A DNA stretch of 64,000 nt from Piper betle (taxonomy: Eukaryota; Streptophyta; Magnoliopsida; Piperales; Piperaceae): positions 1 through 64,000 of the forward strand of contig JAURVB010002122.1 of NCBI GenBank assembly GCA_033002965.1, in the 5' to 3' direction. This document shows positions 27,825 through 39,516 of the stretch, one piece after another (the stretch's first letter is position 1; each line of letters starts with the position of its first letter). Both the position numbers and the translations under genes were made by a program. Under the pieces are notes generated by a model. The model was given only the letters and a program-made list of their open reading frames with translations. It was not told where the DNA came from and did not search any database.

Positions 27825-28844
27825 TACAGGTGATAAAACACCTTTGTCTCTGCAATTCTGATTATGTTCGTAAGTTTGATTCAGGTGGCTTGTCAAGTTG
27901 AAAAGTAAGACTTTATGAAACTGTAAAATTATGTTTGCTGTGGATGCTCTTCAAATTACGTTGTATGTAGCTGTTCTTGGTATCCATGTTTTGCATCGCC
28001 ATGGAAATCTTACTTTGTGCTTGCCGTGACTGCGATTTAGTTATGTTATACATTATTGATTTGTCATGAGTTCTTTTAAATTTGCTATATAAAGTAGTGA
28101 CTGTCAACGCTGCGAGGGATGCATTTCATGCGAAGAACATAAATTTTGCGGTATTGAAAAGCTTCCATTTGTTTAGCAAGAGGTACGGTAGGTGGTTGAC
28201 AGCAATTTTAAAAGTGGGCATGACGGCAAATTGCTGCAAGAAATGGCATAATAAAACTGATTAATCTTGTATCACAGTTACTTGGATTCCCATTAAGAAA
28301 ACTACTTAAACATCTATAATTAATAATCAATTTTGGATTGGGAAAAATTAATAAAATTTGTAGTAGTAAACAGATCAATGGCCATCCCAAATGTCCATCT
28401 CTGTGTTCGTCATTTTTTATAGTAGTAATGTTTTTTACCGATGAAAATACTCAAATTTATTTTCTTTTAAGGTTCTCTTGAGTTGACATGAAAAGGATGT
28501 AAAATATGTAAACAAAAAATAATTATAATTAATAAAAAGTTAATCATGATGGAAATATGAGATGTAAAATCTCTTTGGAGAAAAATTTCTCCTTTTTTTA
28601 TGTTTTTTATGAGAAGTTGATGAGGATGAAATTTTTAAGGAGGACAACTTGGTGTTAAATCATAATGGAATGAATAATTAATTTAATGACAAAGGAAAAC
28701 ATTTATTATTATGCTGTATTTCATTGACAATTTTCTTTTATATGGTGATGCTGACAATCATGGATAGAAGAAATATGTCATTATAAACCTATCACGAATT
28801 TTTCACGTTTTTGCTATAGTTAGAATATAAAAGAAAACATGTCA
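27825..28844. other. HD-Zip 3' UTR and intergenic DNA
   Basis: The first 200-300 bases after the stop are probable 3' UTR. The remainder is AT-rich with no coding signal. Confidence 0.45.
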
Positions 28845-30534
28845 TACATATATATATATATATATTCATATAGCAGTTTGAGTAAGGTTTCATATTATAC
28901 TATTTTTATATTTTAAATTCGAACACTATCAAAGGATTTTAACAAGTTATATTAAATTGAAAACATAAGTCGTCTAAATAGTCCAAAATTAGTAAGATTT
29001 AATAAAATGCCACCAATTTTATTCCATAATCATAAAATAAAATTACAATAGTGTCAAGCAGAGAGTCAAGAAAGAGCCGTACTAAAGATGTGAGTGAGTA
29101 GATCTCTTCGTCTTAATTTGGGGCGCTCACTCTACTACTCCTAACAATGCAATAAAACCCTAATCACACTCTAATTACACTAGCGCACAAAATGAAGCAA
29201 AACCTTCACACATTTTTTAGAAACTTAATTAACTCAATTAGGTTAATTAATCATTTACTAATCAATATTAAACAACTTAATTAAAGTTTAGATCATTTCT
29301 ACTACAATTAGTGAGTAATTTTACTTAAGCCTTAACTTTAATTACCTGGATAGCTTTAGGTCCGTTATTTATCCGATATGTCAAACAAACCCTAAAGAGG
29401 CTGAAATTTGGATAGATTGGTCCCAACACACTAAGGAACAATTACAAAAATTGCTATGTGTTGGCCCATAGGCTAACTAGGTGATCGAAGCCCACTAAAA
29501 AATGGTTATGGCTGGTGGAAACAATGTCCCTAGGCTGCAAACTGATTTTGCTAAGGATGGTTCGTGGGCTTGGAGACACTAAATAAATCTGAACAACTTC
29601 TATATGACAACCAACACTTTGAACGGAAATCCTACAAATTGTCAAATCAAAATTCCAAGTATTCATAAGACAGACTTGACCTCTGATGGAAAATCCTATT
29701 GGCTAAATTACTAGTCAAAATGTTCTAAATTTTAGGTTGATCTAATAGGCATACAAATTAAGATCCGGGTAAAATTTCAAGAATTTTACCACCATTTGGC
29801 TAGGCTTTAGGACTTTACAACACTTGCTCATGAACTAGGGTTTAAAGCTATTCTTCGCTCAAATTTACTGATTTTACTAACCATATAATGATATCCAAAT
29901 TATCCCAAGTTTGTTGAGTTGCATGTACGACACTTAGTGGATCACTAAATTGTTTTTACAAATTTTACTAAGTCCTCTAACATATTCAAATAATAACCCT
30001 AACATCAGGCTCTATCACAATGACACCATAGAAATGCTCATCACAATTAGAATAGTTCGGAATTAGGTGTTATGTTTATGTCGTTATACGTGTTTACTTA
30101 GGCTTATATTTTAGAGAGAGATACCTAACATACATTCCTAAACACATGCAAAAGATTGCAGTATGATGGCATCAACATTGTAGTGGAAAAATTGGTAAAA
30201 TGGGCTGCCATGTCACTGTAAACAGGAAATTAGCTACCTCCTTTATCCAAGTTTTTCACCCAAACATGCCCCAAATGTCCATATCAAGCGAAACCATACA
30301 AAAAAGACTGATAGATTGACATGTCAGTGATCATATGAAAAAGAATCATGCAAAAATGCCATCTATATCAAGAAATATGTTTGATCTATCATGGATGCAT
30401 GTGGATTTAACATCTCATAACTATTTCATTCATAACCAAATGCACTCAAGCCACAACCAAAATGGTTTAAGACTAGTGTCTACAACAGAAAAAACAAGGA
30501 AAAAATTCAACAAGACAAGCATACACACTAAACA
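28845..30534 (+). repeat. old LTR relic, left part
   Basis: From the (AT)n tract at 28845 onward, the sequence follows the solo LTR at 30902-34821 in order and orientation. Examples are AATAAAATGCCACC (against AATAAAAGTGCCGCC), GCGCACAAAATGAAGCAAAACC (against GGCACACAAGATGAGGCAAAGCC) and GGGCTGCCATGTCACTG. It corresponds to roughly positions 32265-33970 of that LTR but is much more diverged. The 5' end of this relic is missing or unrecognisable. The relic is interrupted at 30534 by a TRIM and continues at 34927. Confidence 0.65.
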
Positions 30535-30690
30535 TGTGAGACCCCTCAACTTAGTCTCACGTATAATACATACCGGGGTAAGATCATATTTACAAGTGAG
30601 AATAGATTATAGATGTTTAACTTGGTTAACCATTTTTGAAGAAATGACTTAGCTCATTACGTTGCACTTTGGGTCAGGTATCGTTACAAA

Positions 30691-30702
30691 TGATATCAGA
30701 GC
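30691..30702 (+). other. TRIM primer-binding site
   Basis: TGATATCAGAGC differs at one base from TGGTATCAGAGC, the complement of the initiator tRNA-Met 3' end. It sits two bases after the left LTR, exactly where expected. Confidence 0.85.
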
Positions 30703-30901
30703 TTCCTGGTTTCATGTTAGATGGTGGGTTGAACTAGGGATGTTGGTTAGGCTGTTAGTCACGAGCCAAAAACGGTTGTGGGTTGGGGCTAGTAATGAGC
30801 CAAGTGTAAGAATTTTGGGGACGAAATTTTCTAAAGTGTGTGGACTATAAGATCCCTCAATTTAGTCCCACATCTAATACCTACTAGGGTAAGATCCTGT
30901 T

Positions 30902-33900
30902 TGTAGCACCCCATTTTTCAGTCTAAGGGCAGATCGAAGTGCGATGTTATAATTCGGAAAACTATTCGTTGGACTAGTCTCATACAAATTTTACAGAAAC
31001 AGATCTCAACCCTCGAGGAGGTTTAGGACGGGTAGCCTTACAGGGTTTCATCACATATGCATGCTGATTCATACCAGCATAGAGAGACTCTTAAACTTAA
31101 GGATTGTATATGATCACCCCTAGCCGCAATAGAGGCAAAACCTCCCCTGCGACTATTAGTGGTGACTCTTAAAAATGCTAATGATCACTCTCAACTGTAG
31201 AAGAGGCGCACCCCAGCTATAGTTTTGAGGTTGCATGTTGTGACATGAACCTTTTCTTATTATTTAATTTAAGTGATTCGTTACATTTCTTAATTTCTTA
31301 CAAGTGGATGAATACAGAGAATTTGAACAAGGGTCGTGGTTACTTGTTCCACATACCCGACATGTACAAGAAAATAAAATAATTAAACACAACATCATCG
31401 GATGCTAGGGCATCAACCCTAACACCTGGACTTCACATGGGGGTCTTCAAGCGGTGCGAACTGTATGCTCCTCTTACCTATATTTTTTTATCACACACTC
31501 ACAGCTACAACAAATATGTTTCGTGTATCTGGTAAGCTCCTCATCGTGTTCAAGGACTTTGAGGCTTATACCTTGCAGAAGATAGTTAGAGTGCCCTAAA
31601 ATGTATCTCCACTACAATGATAATGTAATGATATATAAAACACATGTGCACAACAACAATCAATTGACTTATCCTGAAACATACAAGTTCATACAACTTC
31701 AGGGCTTATTCCAGTAACATGCTACATCTCATTTTCATATCAACTTGGTAATTAACACAAATACAATATGAAATCCCCCTCCATGAGCTGTTTGATTCAT
31801 CCGCCTACGCCAATCAACAAGACTAAACACCTACATATATTAGAGAAAAATGTCAGCAATCAAAGAATTGATTACTAGTCCTGTAGACACTAGGAATATA
31901 ACATAACTGGAAAATGAGTATTTAAACACCCACTAAAAAGTTGTAGAAACTTCCAGAATCATACATGGTGGTAAGCGAAGGCCGATGCAACCACATATCA
32001 TACCATAATTGCCTACAAAGAGGCATCTTACAAACATATAAACATACATATATTGCTTACGGCCTCACATCTTCTATATATTACCTACCATAGTACCCAT
32101 GTGGCTTGGAACCAATGTGCCACAATTTCCTGAAATGCACTGCATTCGTAGTACCTTACATACATGCACCACTTAAGGGTAGAAAGGGTACTAGTGTAAT
32201 TTATATATCTCCATACCACTCACTCTCTTATTTGTGAAATCCGTAAAAATGTGCATACTTATATAATAGGCTAAGGTAAAAGGCTTGTATTATATATTTC
32301 TGGAGCTTCAGTTTGAAAACCAAAAAGGGATCTCATCCTTGTAGTTTTATTAAACATACGATAAAATGCGACTAAATGGCTCGGTATCGGAGGGATCCAA
32401 TAAAAGTGCCGCCGATAACGTCCTCTCATTTAAAATACGATTAAACGTGCCACTCAAGAGCCAAAGATAAGGGTGAAGTAAGAGATTCCTACGGACCTGG
32501 TGAGTGGAGCCCTGAGTCCGAAATTGATGAGCTCAACCTACATAACCTAATAGGAGATAGAATCTAAATCATAATAGGATTATACTGGCACACAAGATGA
32601 GGCAAAGCCTCCACATATGTACAATATGTAAAACACAATTAACTTACTTATTTGGTTAGTGATTGGTTAAACCTCATTACGTAGTTTAATTTAAAGTTTG
32701 GGGTTACAATTCTACATAGTGCATGATTTCATACTTAGGGTTTTATTGTTAGACTTAATTGGACGATTTTTTGGATAGACCAAATGATATCGATTAATCT
32801 GAAATTTGAACCCCTAGTTTAAGAAACCCTAAGGGTCAGTCATAAATATTAACAAGTGATGATATGTGGATTATCATGTTGATTGAGGCTAAGGTTGGAT
32901 TAATGAGCTGTGAACAGTACTCCGTCACTATACATCAAACTTTAAAATTTCGGCTTATTGGCCTCAGAAGTCCAAATGAGCTTGGGTCAATTGGAATAGT
33001 TAGTTAACACTTAAAAGATTAACCCATTAATATTTCATGTCCAATTTCCATGTAATTGGGCTTAGGTAATCTTTCTAGTCTTGATTTCTAATTTAGTGAT
33101 TTCTATAATTTACCCAACCAGGGTAGAATTAAAAAATTCTACTGAATTAAATACATACCCAAATTCTCCAAAAATTGACATAGAAAATATTAGGATACTT
33201 AATAAACTTTATAATTTATTATATAGTTTTCCCATAGATGAATATATTTTTCACAGAATTTTTAATTCAAATAATAGAAATAGGATTATGAACTTAGTTC
33301 ATGTGTACTCCAAAATTTTGATCCAATTAACCATTAGAATGAATTTTTTTAGCTCTAAAATTTTCAAGGTTAGATAAAATAATTATTGGTTTATTAGGTA
33401 ATTTTAATATATTTTTATGTGATCTAATTTTTAGCCGAACATTTAACTAAACACACAACATAGGTAGTCAACACAGAACACAACAGATGCACACAATTTT
33501 AGTATGGTAAATTTATGATATTAAGATCATAACATTCTTAACATATTATCATAAGATATATTATGAAATTAAAATCACAACAAGGTGTAAAAATTTGGGA
33601 AATGGGTGATCAGGTCACTGAAACCTTGAAAGCTGCCACCTTTAATTCAATTTTGGACCTTATCATGATCCTCCATGCCAAATCAGTCGACATGCTCAAC
33701 ATATAACTTATAGATCTATGTCGTTTGAAAACAAAAAGACCAATATCATACAGATCTGATATCTAAAACATGAGTTATGAATTTAATGCTCAACTAGTGC
33801 AGATCTGGACACATAGATGATACAAAAATCATAACTATTTATCTACTTATGATAATAACATGAAAATACCTCTAAAAATTCTTTAAGAGGAATATATTTA

Positions 33901-34821
33901 TGGTAATAATATAATAGAAATTAAAATGACAACATCTATACACGAAACAACAACCCAAACAAGAATCATCAACCAAAACTTGGAAAGAACATACCTTTAA
34001 CAGTTAAAGGGGAGGTCGAGTTTTCCCACTTCAAGTCCTTCAACCCTTGAAAGAAGAACATCTTGGAAGGCCAAAGAAGGATAGAGAGGGCTCAAAGAGT
34101 GGAGAAGAAGGTTAGGAGAAGGAGTGGAAAGGTGAGGGAATGGGTGGATTTTATAGAAGAAGGGTGGTTAGTTTGGTGATGTCATAGGTATGGGCACCAT
34201 ACTTAAAGAGGTATGGATGCCATACCTAAGAGGTATGGGTGCCATACCTAAGAGGTATGGGTGTCATATCTAAAGAGGTATGGGTGCCATATCTAAAGAG
34301 GTATGGGTGCCATATCTAAAGAGGTATGGGTGCCTACCTATAGAGGTATGGGTGCGATACCAATAAAGGTATGAGTTGGATAGATAAGGATGTAAGGGTT
34401 GGGTTAGCTAAAAACATATGGGTTAAGTTAGCTAAATATGTATGGGTTGGGTTATCTCAAAACCCAAAAACTTAGGGTTTTTACCCTAAAGTGATTAGGT
34501 CTACCTCGGGAATTGCATTTCAGGTCTCAAAAGTGGTTAGGACGGTTCAAAAGGTTATCAAACATATAAGCACACAAAAGACACGTGAGGGACATGGTCC
34601 TAACATCTAACTATACACAATTAAATTGGACCAAAATTAAAAAGTCGGGCTTGATGCATCCAAACAGGCGTACCAAACGCCGAAGGAGGCTAAGGCTGGG
34701 TAACTCATACATACCTCGATACCATATATAAATACATGGAAAAATGGCCAGGTAAGAACCTCAATCCGGGTCACGACGAAACCTAAATTAAAACCATCGG
34801 GTGAAAAGCTTGGGTTTTACA
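30902..34821 (+). mobile_element. solo LTR inserted in the TRIM's 3' LTR
   Basis: It begins TGTAGCACCCC at 30902 and ends GGTTTTACA at 34821, with CTGTT on both sides (30897-30901 and 34822-34826). Length is 3.92 kb with no gag or pol. The block order matches the other two solo LTRs: start, the region near 31840-31900, the GATCTCATCC block near 32330, GATCCAATAAAA near 32395, and the end. A purine-rich strip (34040-34140) precedes a minisatellite. It is the most diverged of the three from the chromovirus LTR. Perfect duplication and intact ends show that the host TRIM is older. Confidence 0.88.
34182..34376. repeat. GGTATGGGTGCCATACC minisatellite
   Basis: About nine units of 21-23 bases, AGAGGTATGGGTGCCATA followed by CCTA or TCTAA. 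Each unit contains GGTATGG...CCATACC, which is self-complementary, so every unit can form a small hairpin. Confidence 0.85.
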
Positions 34822-34926
34822 CTGTTTATATGTGGGATGGATTATAGATCTTTAACTTGGTTAACTACTTTTGAAAGTATGACTTAGCCCATTATATTAC
34901 ACTTTGGGTCAGGTTATTACAAAACA

Positions 34927-36514
34927 GACTAAGAAATGTTAGATTGAGGAGAAAATGAAGGATCTTTACCTTAAAGAAGGCTAGAGGAAGTCTTTTGGGG
35001 TTTCCTACCCTAAAACCTACCAATCCTAGGCAACTATGGAAGTCGGAAGAGGGTTAGGAGGGTGTTGGAGGGTAAGAGACGGAGGTCGGAGGAAGTGTAT
35101 AACAAGGTGAAAATTGTGGAAAACAAGTATATTTTTAGGCTGAAAAATAGTCTAGCAGCAAGGGTGTTGGGCTAGCAACTTTGTGTTGGTACATGTATTT
35201 GTTTAAATATAATACGATACGGCCATGTTACAGTCAACTTGATTCCGGTACATGTATATACTTATGTATGATACAGACATGTTACCGTCGATTAGATTTT
35301 GGTACATGTATATGTTTATGACACGTTGTATGCTCCGTTGAGTTGTCCGGGTTGTACGTGGTGCTATTGCGTGTTTTTGGCATAGTATGTTTGATTATAT
35401 ATGTACGTATGATTTTAGTTGGCCGTTGAGTGGTTCCAACCTATGCTTTTGAAATTTGCTTCCGTGAAGTTTGTACAATAGTAGTTAAATTATTAACTTT
35501 ATGAATTTTTTACATCGCACTTCGGTCTGCCGCTAGACCAAAAAAATTTGGGATGTTGCCGGAAATTGGGATGTTATTATATGTATGCATCATGTGTGCT
35601 TCTCTATGTTACTAGACTTTTTCTTTAATTTATTGGTCATAGATTACCAATGTGGCCCATGCACCAATACTTATAGGTATGTGTATGTATGCTTTTTTGT
35701 ATGATCCTACTAGAATAAGCCGACTAGATTCTGGTACATGTATCATACTTAAGTATGATACGGGCGTGCTACCATCAACTAGATTCTGATACATGTATAT
35801 GCTTACGCATGAGACAAACATTGTTATCGTTGATTAAATTCCTGTACATATATATATTTATGACACATTGTATGGTCCATTGAGTCTGCATGTAATGTCA
35901 TTGTGTGTTTTGGAATAATATGTATAATTATATATGTATGTATGATTTTAGTTAGCCGTTGAGTTGCGGCCTATGTTTTTGAAATTCACTTTCGTGAAAT
36001 TTGTACGATAGTAGTTAAATTATTAACTATATGAATTTTTAACATCGTATTTTTGTCTGCCATTAGACCGAAAAGAATTAGGATGTTACATTTGAGCTAG
36101 CGCCTTTGCTCTTAGACTGGGCACAAAGGCAATGACTGTGCACCTTTGCTCCTAGTGCATAAACTGCACACCTAATGTTTTTCACCCTAGGGTGGTCGAG
36201 AACAACCTCAGAAATTGTGCCACAAATCCCACATGGGCTATGATTGACCAATAGGGGTTTAAACAAATGAAATGTACTCTAGACACATATAGAACATAGT
36301 CCTAAATTCTAACTACAATGTGACACAACCAAACCAAACATAAAGGCTGCGACAACGTAATGTCTTATTAGGGGTGCCGAACACCAGGGGAGACTAGGGT
36401 CTTGGTTCATACATATCATACTATGCACATATGCAACAAAAGGTCGGACTAAAGCAAGTCGGTTCAGGTTGAAATTGAACTATCATTAAAATGATCAAAA
36501 ACCTGAATTTTACA
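34927..36514 (+). repeat. old LTR relic, right part
   Basis: This continues the relic interrupted at 30534: AAGGATCTTTACCTTAAAGAAGG resembles the region near 33990-34060 of the 30902 solo LTR. The stretch 36330-36514 (CGAACACCAGG, CTTGGTTCATACATA, GAATTTTACA) matches that LTR's last 200 bases. It ends with TTTTACA at 36514. A further element (35184-36090) is inserted in it. Confidence 0.6.
35184..36090 (-). mobile_element. LTR-like insert with internal duplication
   Basis: The plus strand runs from TGTTGGTACATG to GGATGTTACA and is flanked by TTTG on both sides (35180-35183 and 36091-36094). On the minus strand it begins TGTAACATCC. Inside, about 370-390 bases are present twice (about 35195-35578 and 35718-36088), sharing TTTTAGTTGGCCGTTGAG and GTCTGCC...TTAGACCG. 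The block GGTCTAGCGGCAGACCGAAG matches, on the opposite strand, the start of the 30902 solo LTR. The 4-bp flank is shorter than the usual five, so the exact edges are tentative. Confidence 0.5.
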
Positions 36515-38083
36515 ACCTCCCTACTTAAGAAAATTTTATCTGTGAATTTACTTAAGGGGATGCACACGCAATGCCTTTGTGCCCAGCCTTACAAATCACT
36601 TCAAATGTATAACACTTCAAATGTAACAGTTTGTGCAACGCTTGGGTGCCTACCTAGCTTAAATATATTTTAAAGCTAGTTTTTATTATCATTATTTTTA
36701 TAACTAAGATGAAATGGTTGAAATAATTAGATTAATTATACTAATTATTTTTTTTATAATTATATATGTGGATTTTAATTAGTGAGACCCTCTAAATTGC
36801 TCCAACTGATAGACATAAGGCTCAAAAAATAAGGATTAAAATAGTATGAGCTTAGTGAAGAATGAAAGATTGTTGATAGCTACTAAAAAGTTTTTGTTAA
36901 GATTAATGAGGATAATTTTTATTAGAAATATTAATTATAAGGAACAACTCTTATTATACACAGGAATAATTAGGACTAATGCATGTTCTTTAGATTAATA
37001 CTTTTTTAAAAAATATTAGACCTACATACATTTAACGTCAATATGTGCCCATAATTAGCCGCATAAAAATTCCAAGTTTTAGTGTTGAAGTAGTAGAAAA
37101 TACTAACAACATTTACAATTAATAAAATTAAACAAACAATTAACTAAATGAATTATTTTATTTAAAAATTTAATTACAATGACTATTTGAATAAAAAAAT
37201 TAAAAAAGTGTAGGTGACTGCATGAAAAATAATGTTTATATTTATCACCTCGCTTCTAACATCTTGAGCAATATATTAATAGAAAATAGACATACAAATT
37301 ATTTGAATTTAAAATAAAAGCCAATTTAATAAATAAAATTAGTCACAACTCTTAAACGGAATTTGCAAATAAAGTTGTAATTTAAGTAAAAAATAATCAC
37401 TTTCGTTGTATGAAAAAAAGGCTGTTACCATCCTTTTTTACATATGGAAAAATAGTATTTTGTAGGGAAAATAATACAAATATTTTAATTAAATAACAAG
37501 TCGATGAATAAAAAATTGAGTCAACTCAATTTGTATTTAAAAGTGTAAGAAACTATTCAATGAAAAGAGAATCCCAAATTAAAATAACGAAAGCCTATTT
37601 GAAAATTTGGTATTAAAGTTTAGAATGCATATGATAAATATTAGAGAATAAAGTAAAGCCAATTAAAAATTGAAAGCCAATTTATTATATAAAATATATG
37701 ACATGTAAATTATCATTAAAAAGTACCTTAATTTGTTGCTTGAAAAGTGGAATGGTTTTCTCCACTTTTGCATGAAAGTATATAGAAATACTTGCACAAA
37801 AATAAACTAGAAAAAAAGCAAAATCAATTAATGAAAACAGAATAAGAAATCTAATTATAGATATAAAAAATAAACATATATAGATCATTTGAAAGAAAGC
37901 TACTACTATGAAAAATTAATTTTAATTAACATCATAATTGAAATGAAAAGAAGTAACATCAATTAATATCAATTAATATTTGCTTAACTATATAATATAT
38001 AGGCGATTCTTGTTTTTATGCTTACATTATTTTTTTTCCAGCTTGGCATGATCTAACTCGATCTTGGATTTGGATGTACATGT

Positions 38084-38128
<45 letters not shown>

Positions 38129-39440
38129 CATGTACATCCAAATCCAAGAAGGATTTATCTACATATATTACAAAGATATATTCATGCTAAGCATAGTTTA
38201 AAAGTATAGTTAACTATAGAGATGTTGACTTGGAGTCATTTATAAGTATATAAAATTAATAGGGTGTTTGTCTGTAATAGACAATTTTATATAGATTCTC
38301 TAGATGTTTTTATCACACTTCTTAATTGGATACAATAATTAAATTAAGTAATAGAGGTGATAAATTTATGTTTGGCGGTGGTGAAGAAGAGTGACAAGCG
38401 TTAAAAAAAAGCGGCTTGATGGTCTATTTTTTTTCCTAGATGCTATGTGAAAACTACCTCTACCACTTTATATTTTGCCAACGTTTTGTCAAATACATTT
38501 TTTTTCTATTATCATTGCTATTTTTTATTTTGACGACTAGTAGGCTCAAAACAACACAACCAAATGCCCTATAATACATGTTGATCTCTGTGACACTTGA
38601 AATTAATAAATATATAATTTAAATCATTTAAAAATATTCACTTAAACATTAAAAGAAAAACATTAAAATTTCCTAATTCATTACTTTGATGTTGGAAATT
38701 AATTATAAAATGTATTAATAGGATTCATCTATTAGAGTTAGACTTTTAAAGATTATGGGTGGTATGGGGCGAGGGAATTTTAGAATCGAAATGGACCTTT
38801 AAAATGAAATATAAGGTGAAGTTTTATTTTTTTATATTTTATCTTAAAACGTGTGCTATGTATATCTATTCTAATTGTGGAGAGATACATACATCCATAG
38901 ATCTAAGAAAAACTTATTTTAATGTGGACTTATCTAAAACAACTTTTCACATTCTTAAACTTTTGATTTTACCATTTGAATTAAAACCAATATTACTTAA
39001 AAAATATTTAATTTAAATTAAATTAAAATATGTAAATAAAATTAAGAAGAAATCACAACACTTTAAATTAATTAATAAAAAATGAAAAACATAAAAATGA
39101 CAAAATATAAAACAAATACAAAATTAATAAAAGTTAATACTTAGTTCATGACCGAATTAGGCATGCACGTCTGTGAACCAGTAAACATATGATATATGTT
39201 TGTATAAATTCTATACTTAGTAATTTAATATAATTTTGGATGTCTTTCGTTAAAATAAAATAAAAAACTTAAATGCTCAAATTCTTATCAAATTTTAGGA
39301 TCTTAACCTCGATTGGCCTAATCGGTCCGCCCTTTCATTTTCCTATTACAAAATACATCAACAAGACATTTCTTGTACATCACTAAAATTATATGAATAC
39401 AACGTACCAATTGAACTGGTACATGTAACTCAAACTGAAT
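36515..39440. other. AT-rich intergenic DNA upstream of the RWP-RK gene
   Basis: No coding signal is visible. The scattered short ORFs are AT-rich noise. The region contains the perfect hairpin at 38062-38149. Confidence 0.5.
38062..38149. repeat. 24-bp perfect inverted repeat around a (TA)n loop
   Basis: The left arm TCTTGGATTTGGATGTACAT plus GTCC (38062-38085) is exactly complementary to 38126-38149. The 40-base loop is almost pure TA and can itself extend the stem, so the whole 88 bases can fold into one hairpin or cruciform. Confidence 0.95.
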
Positions 39441-39516
39441 AATAAATAGAGATAGCTCAACGTTAGAACTTTAAACTTCCGCCCTGTTATAAGTTGACCT
39501 CTAACCCATTTTTGTT

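Larger units (their letters stand above)
30535..34921 (+). mobile_element. TRIM (miniature LTR retrotransposon) split by a later insertion
   Basis: The left LTR is 30535-30688 (154 bp, TGTGAG...GTTACA). The right LTR is 30837-30901 plus 34827-34921 (about 160 bp), interrupted by a 3.9-kb solo LTR. Shared blocks include AGTCTCAC/AGTCCCAC, GGGTAAGATC, GATTATAGAT, TTAACTTGGTTAAC and CACTTTGGGTCAGGT. The internal region is only 148 bp, with no ORF, and starts with a primer-binding site. The whole element is flanked by AAACA on both sides (30530-30534 and 34922-34926). The size and lack of coding fit a TRIM, which must use proteins from an autonomous element. Confidence 0.88.

Noticed and set aside
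35195..36088. A second TRIM, given the two direct repeats and a short interior
   Set aside because: No primer-binding site follows the would-be 5' LTR and the flanks suggest one insertion with an internal duplication.
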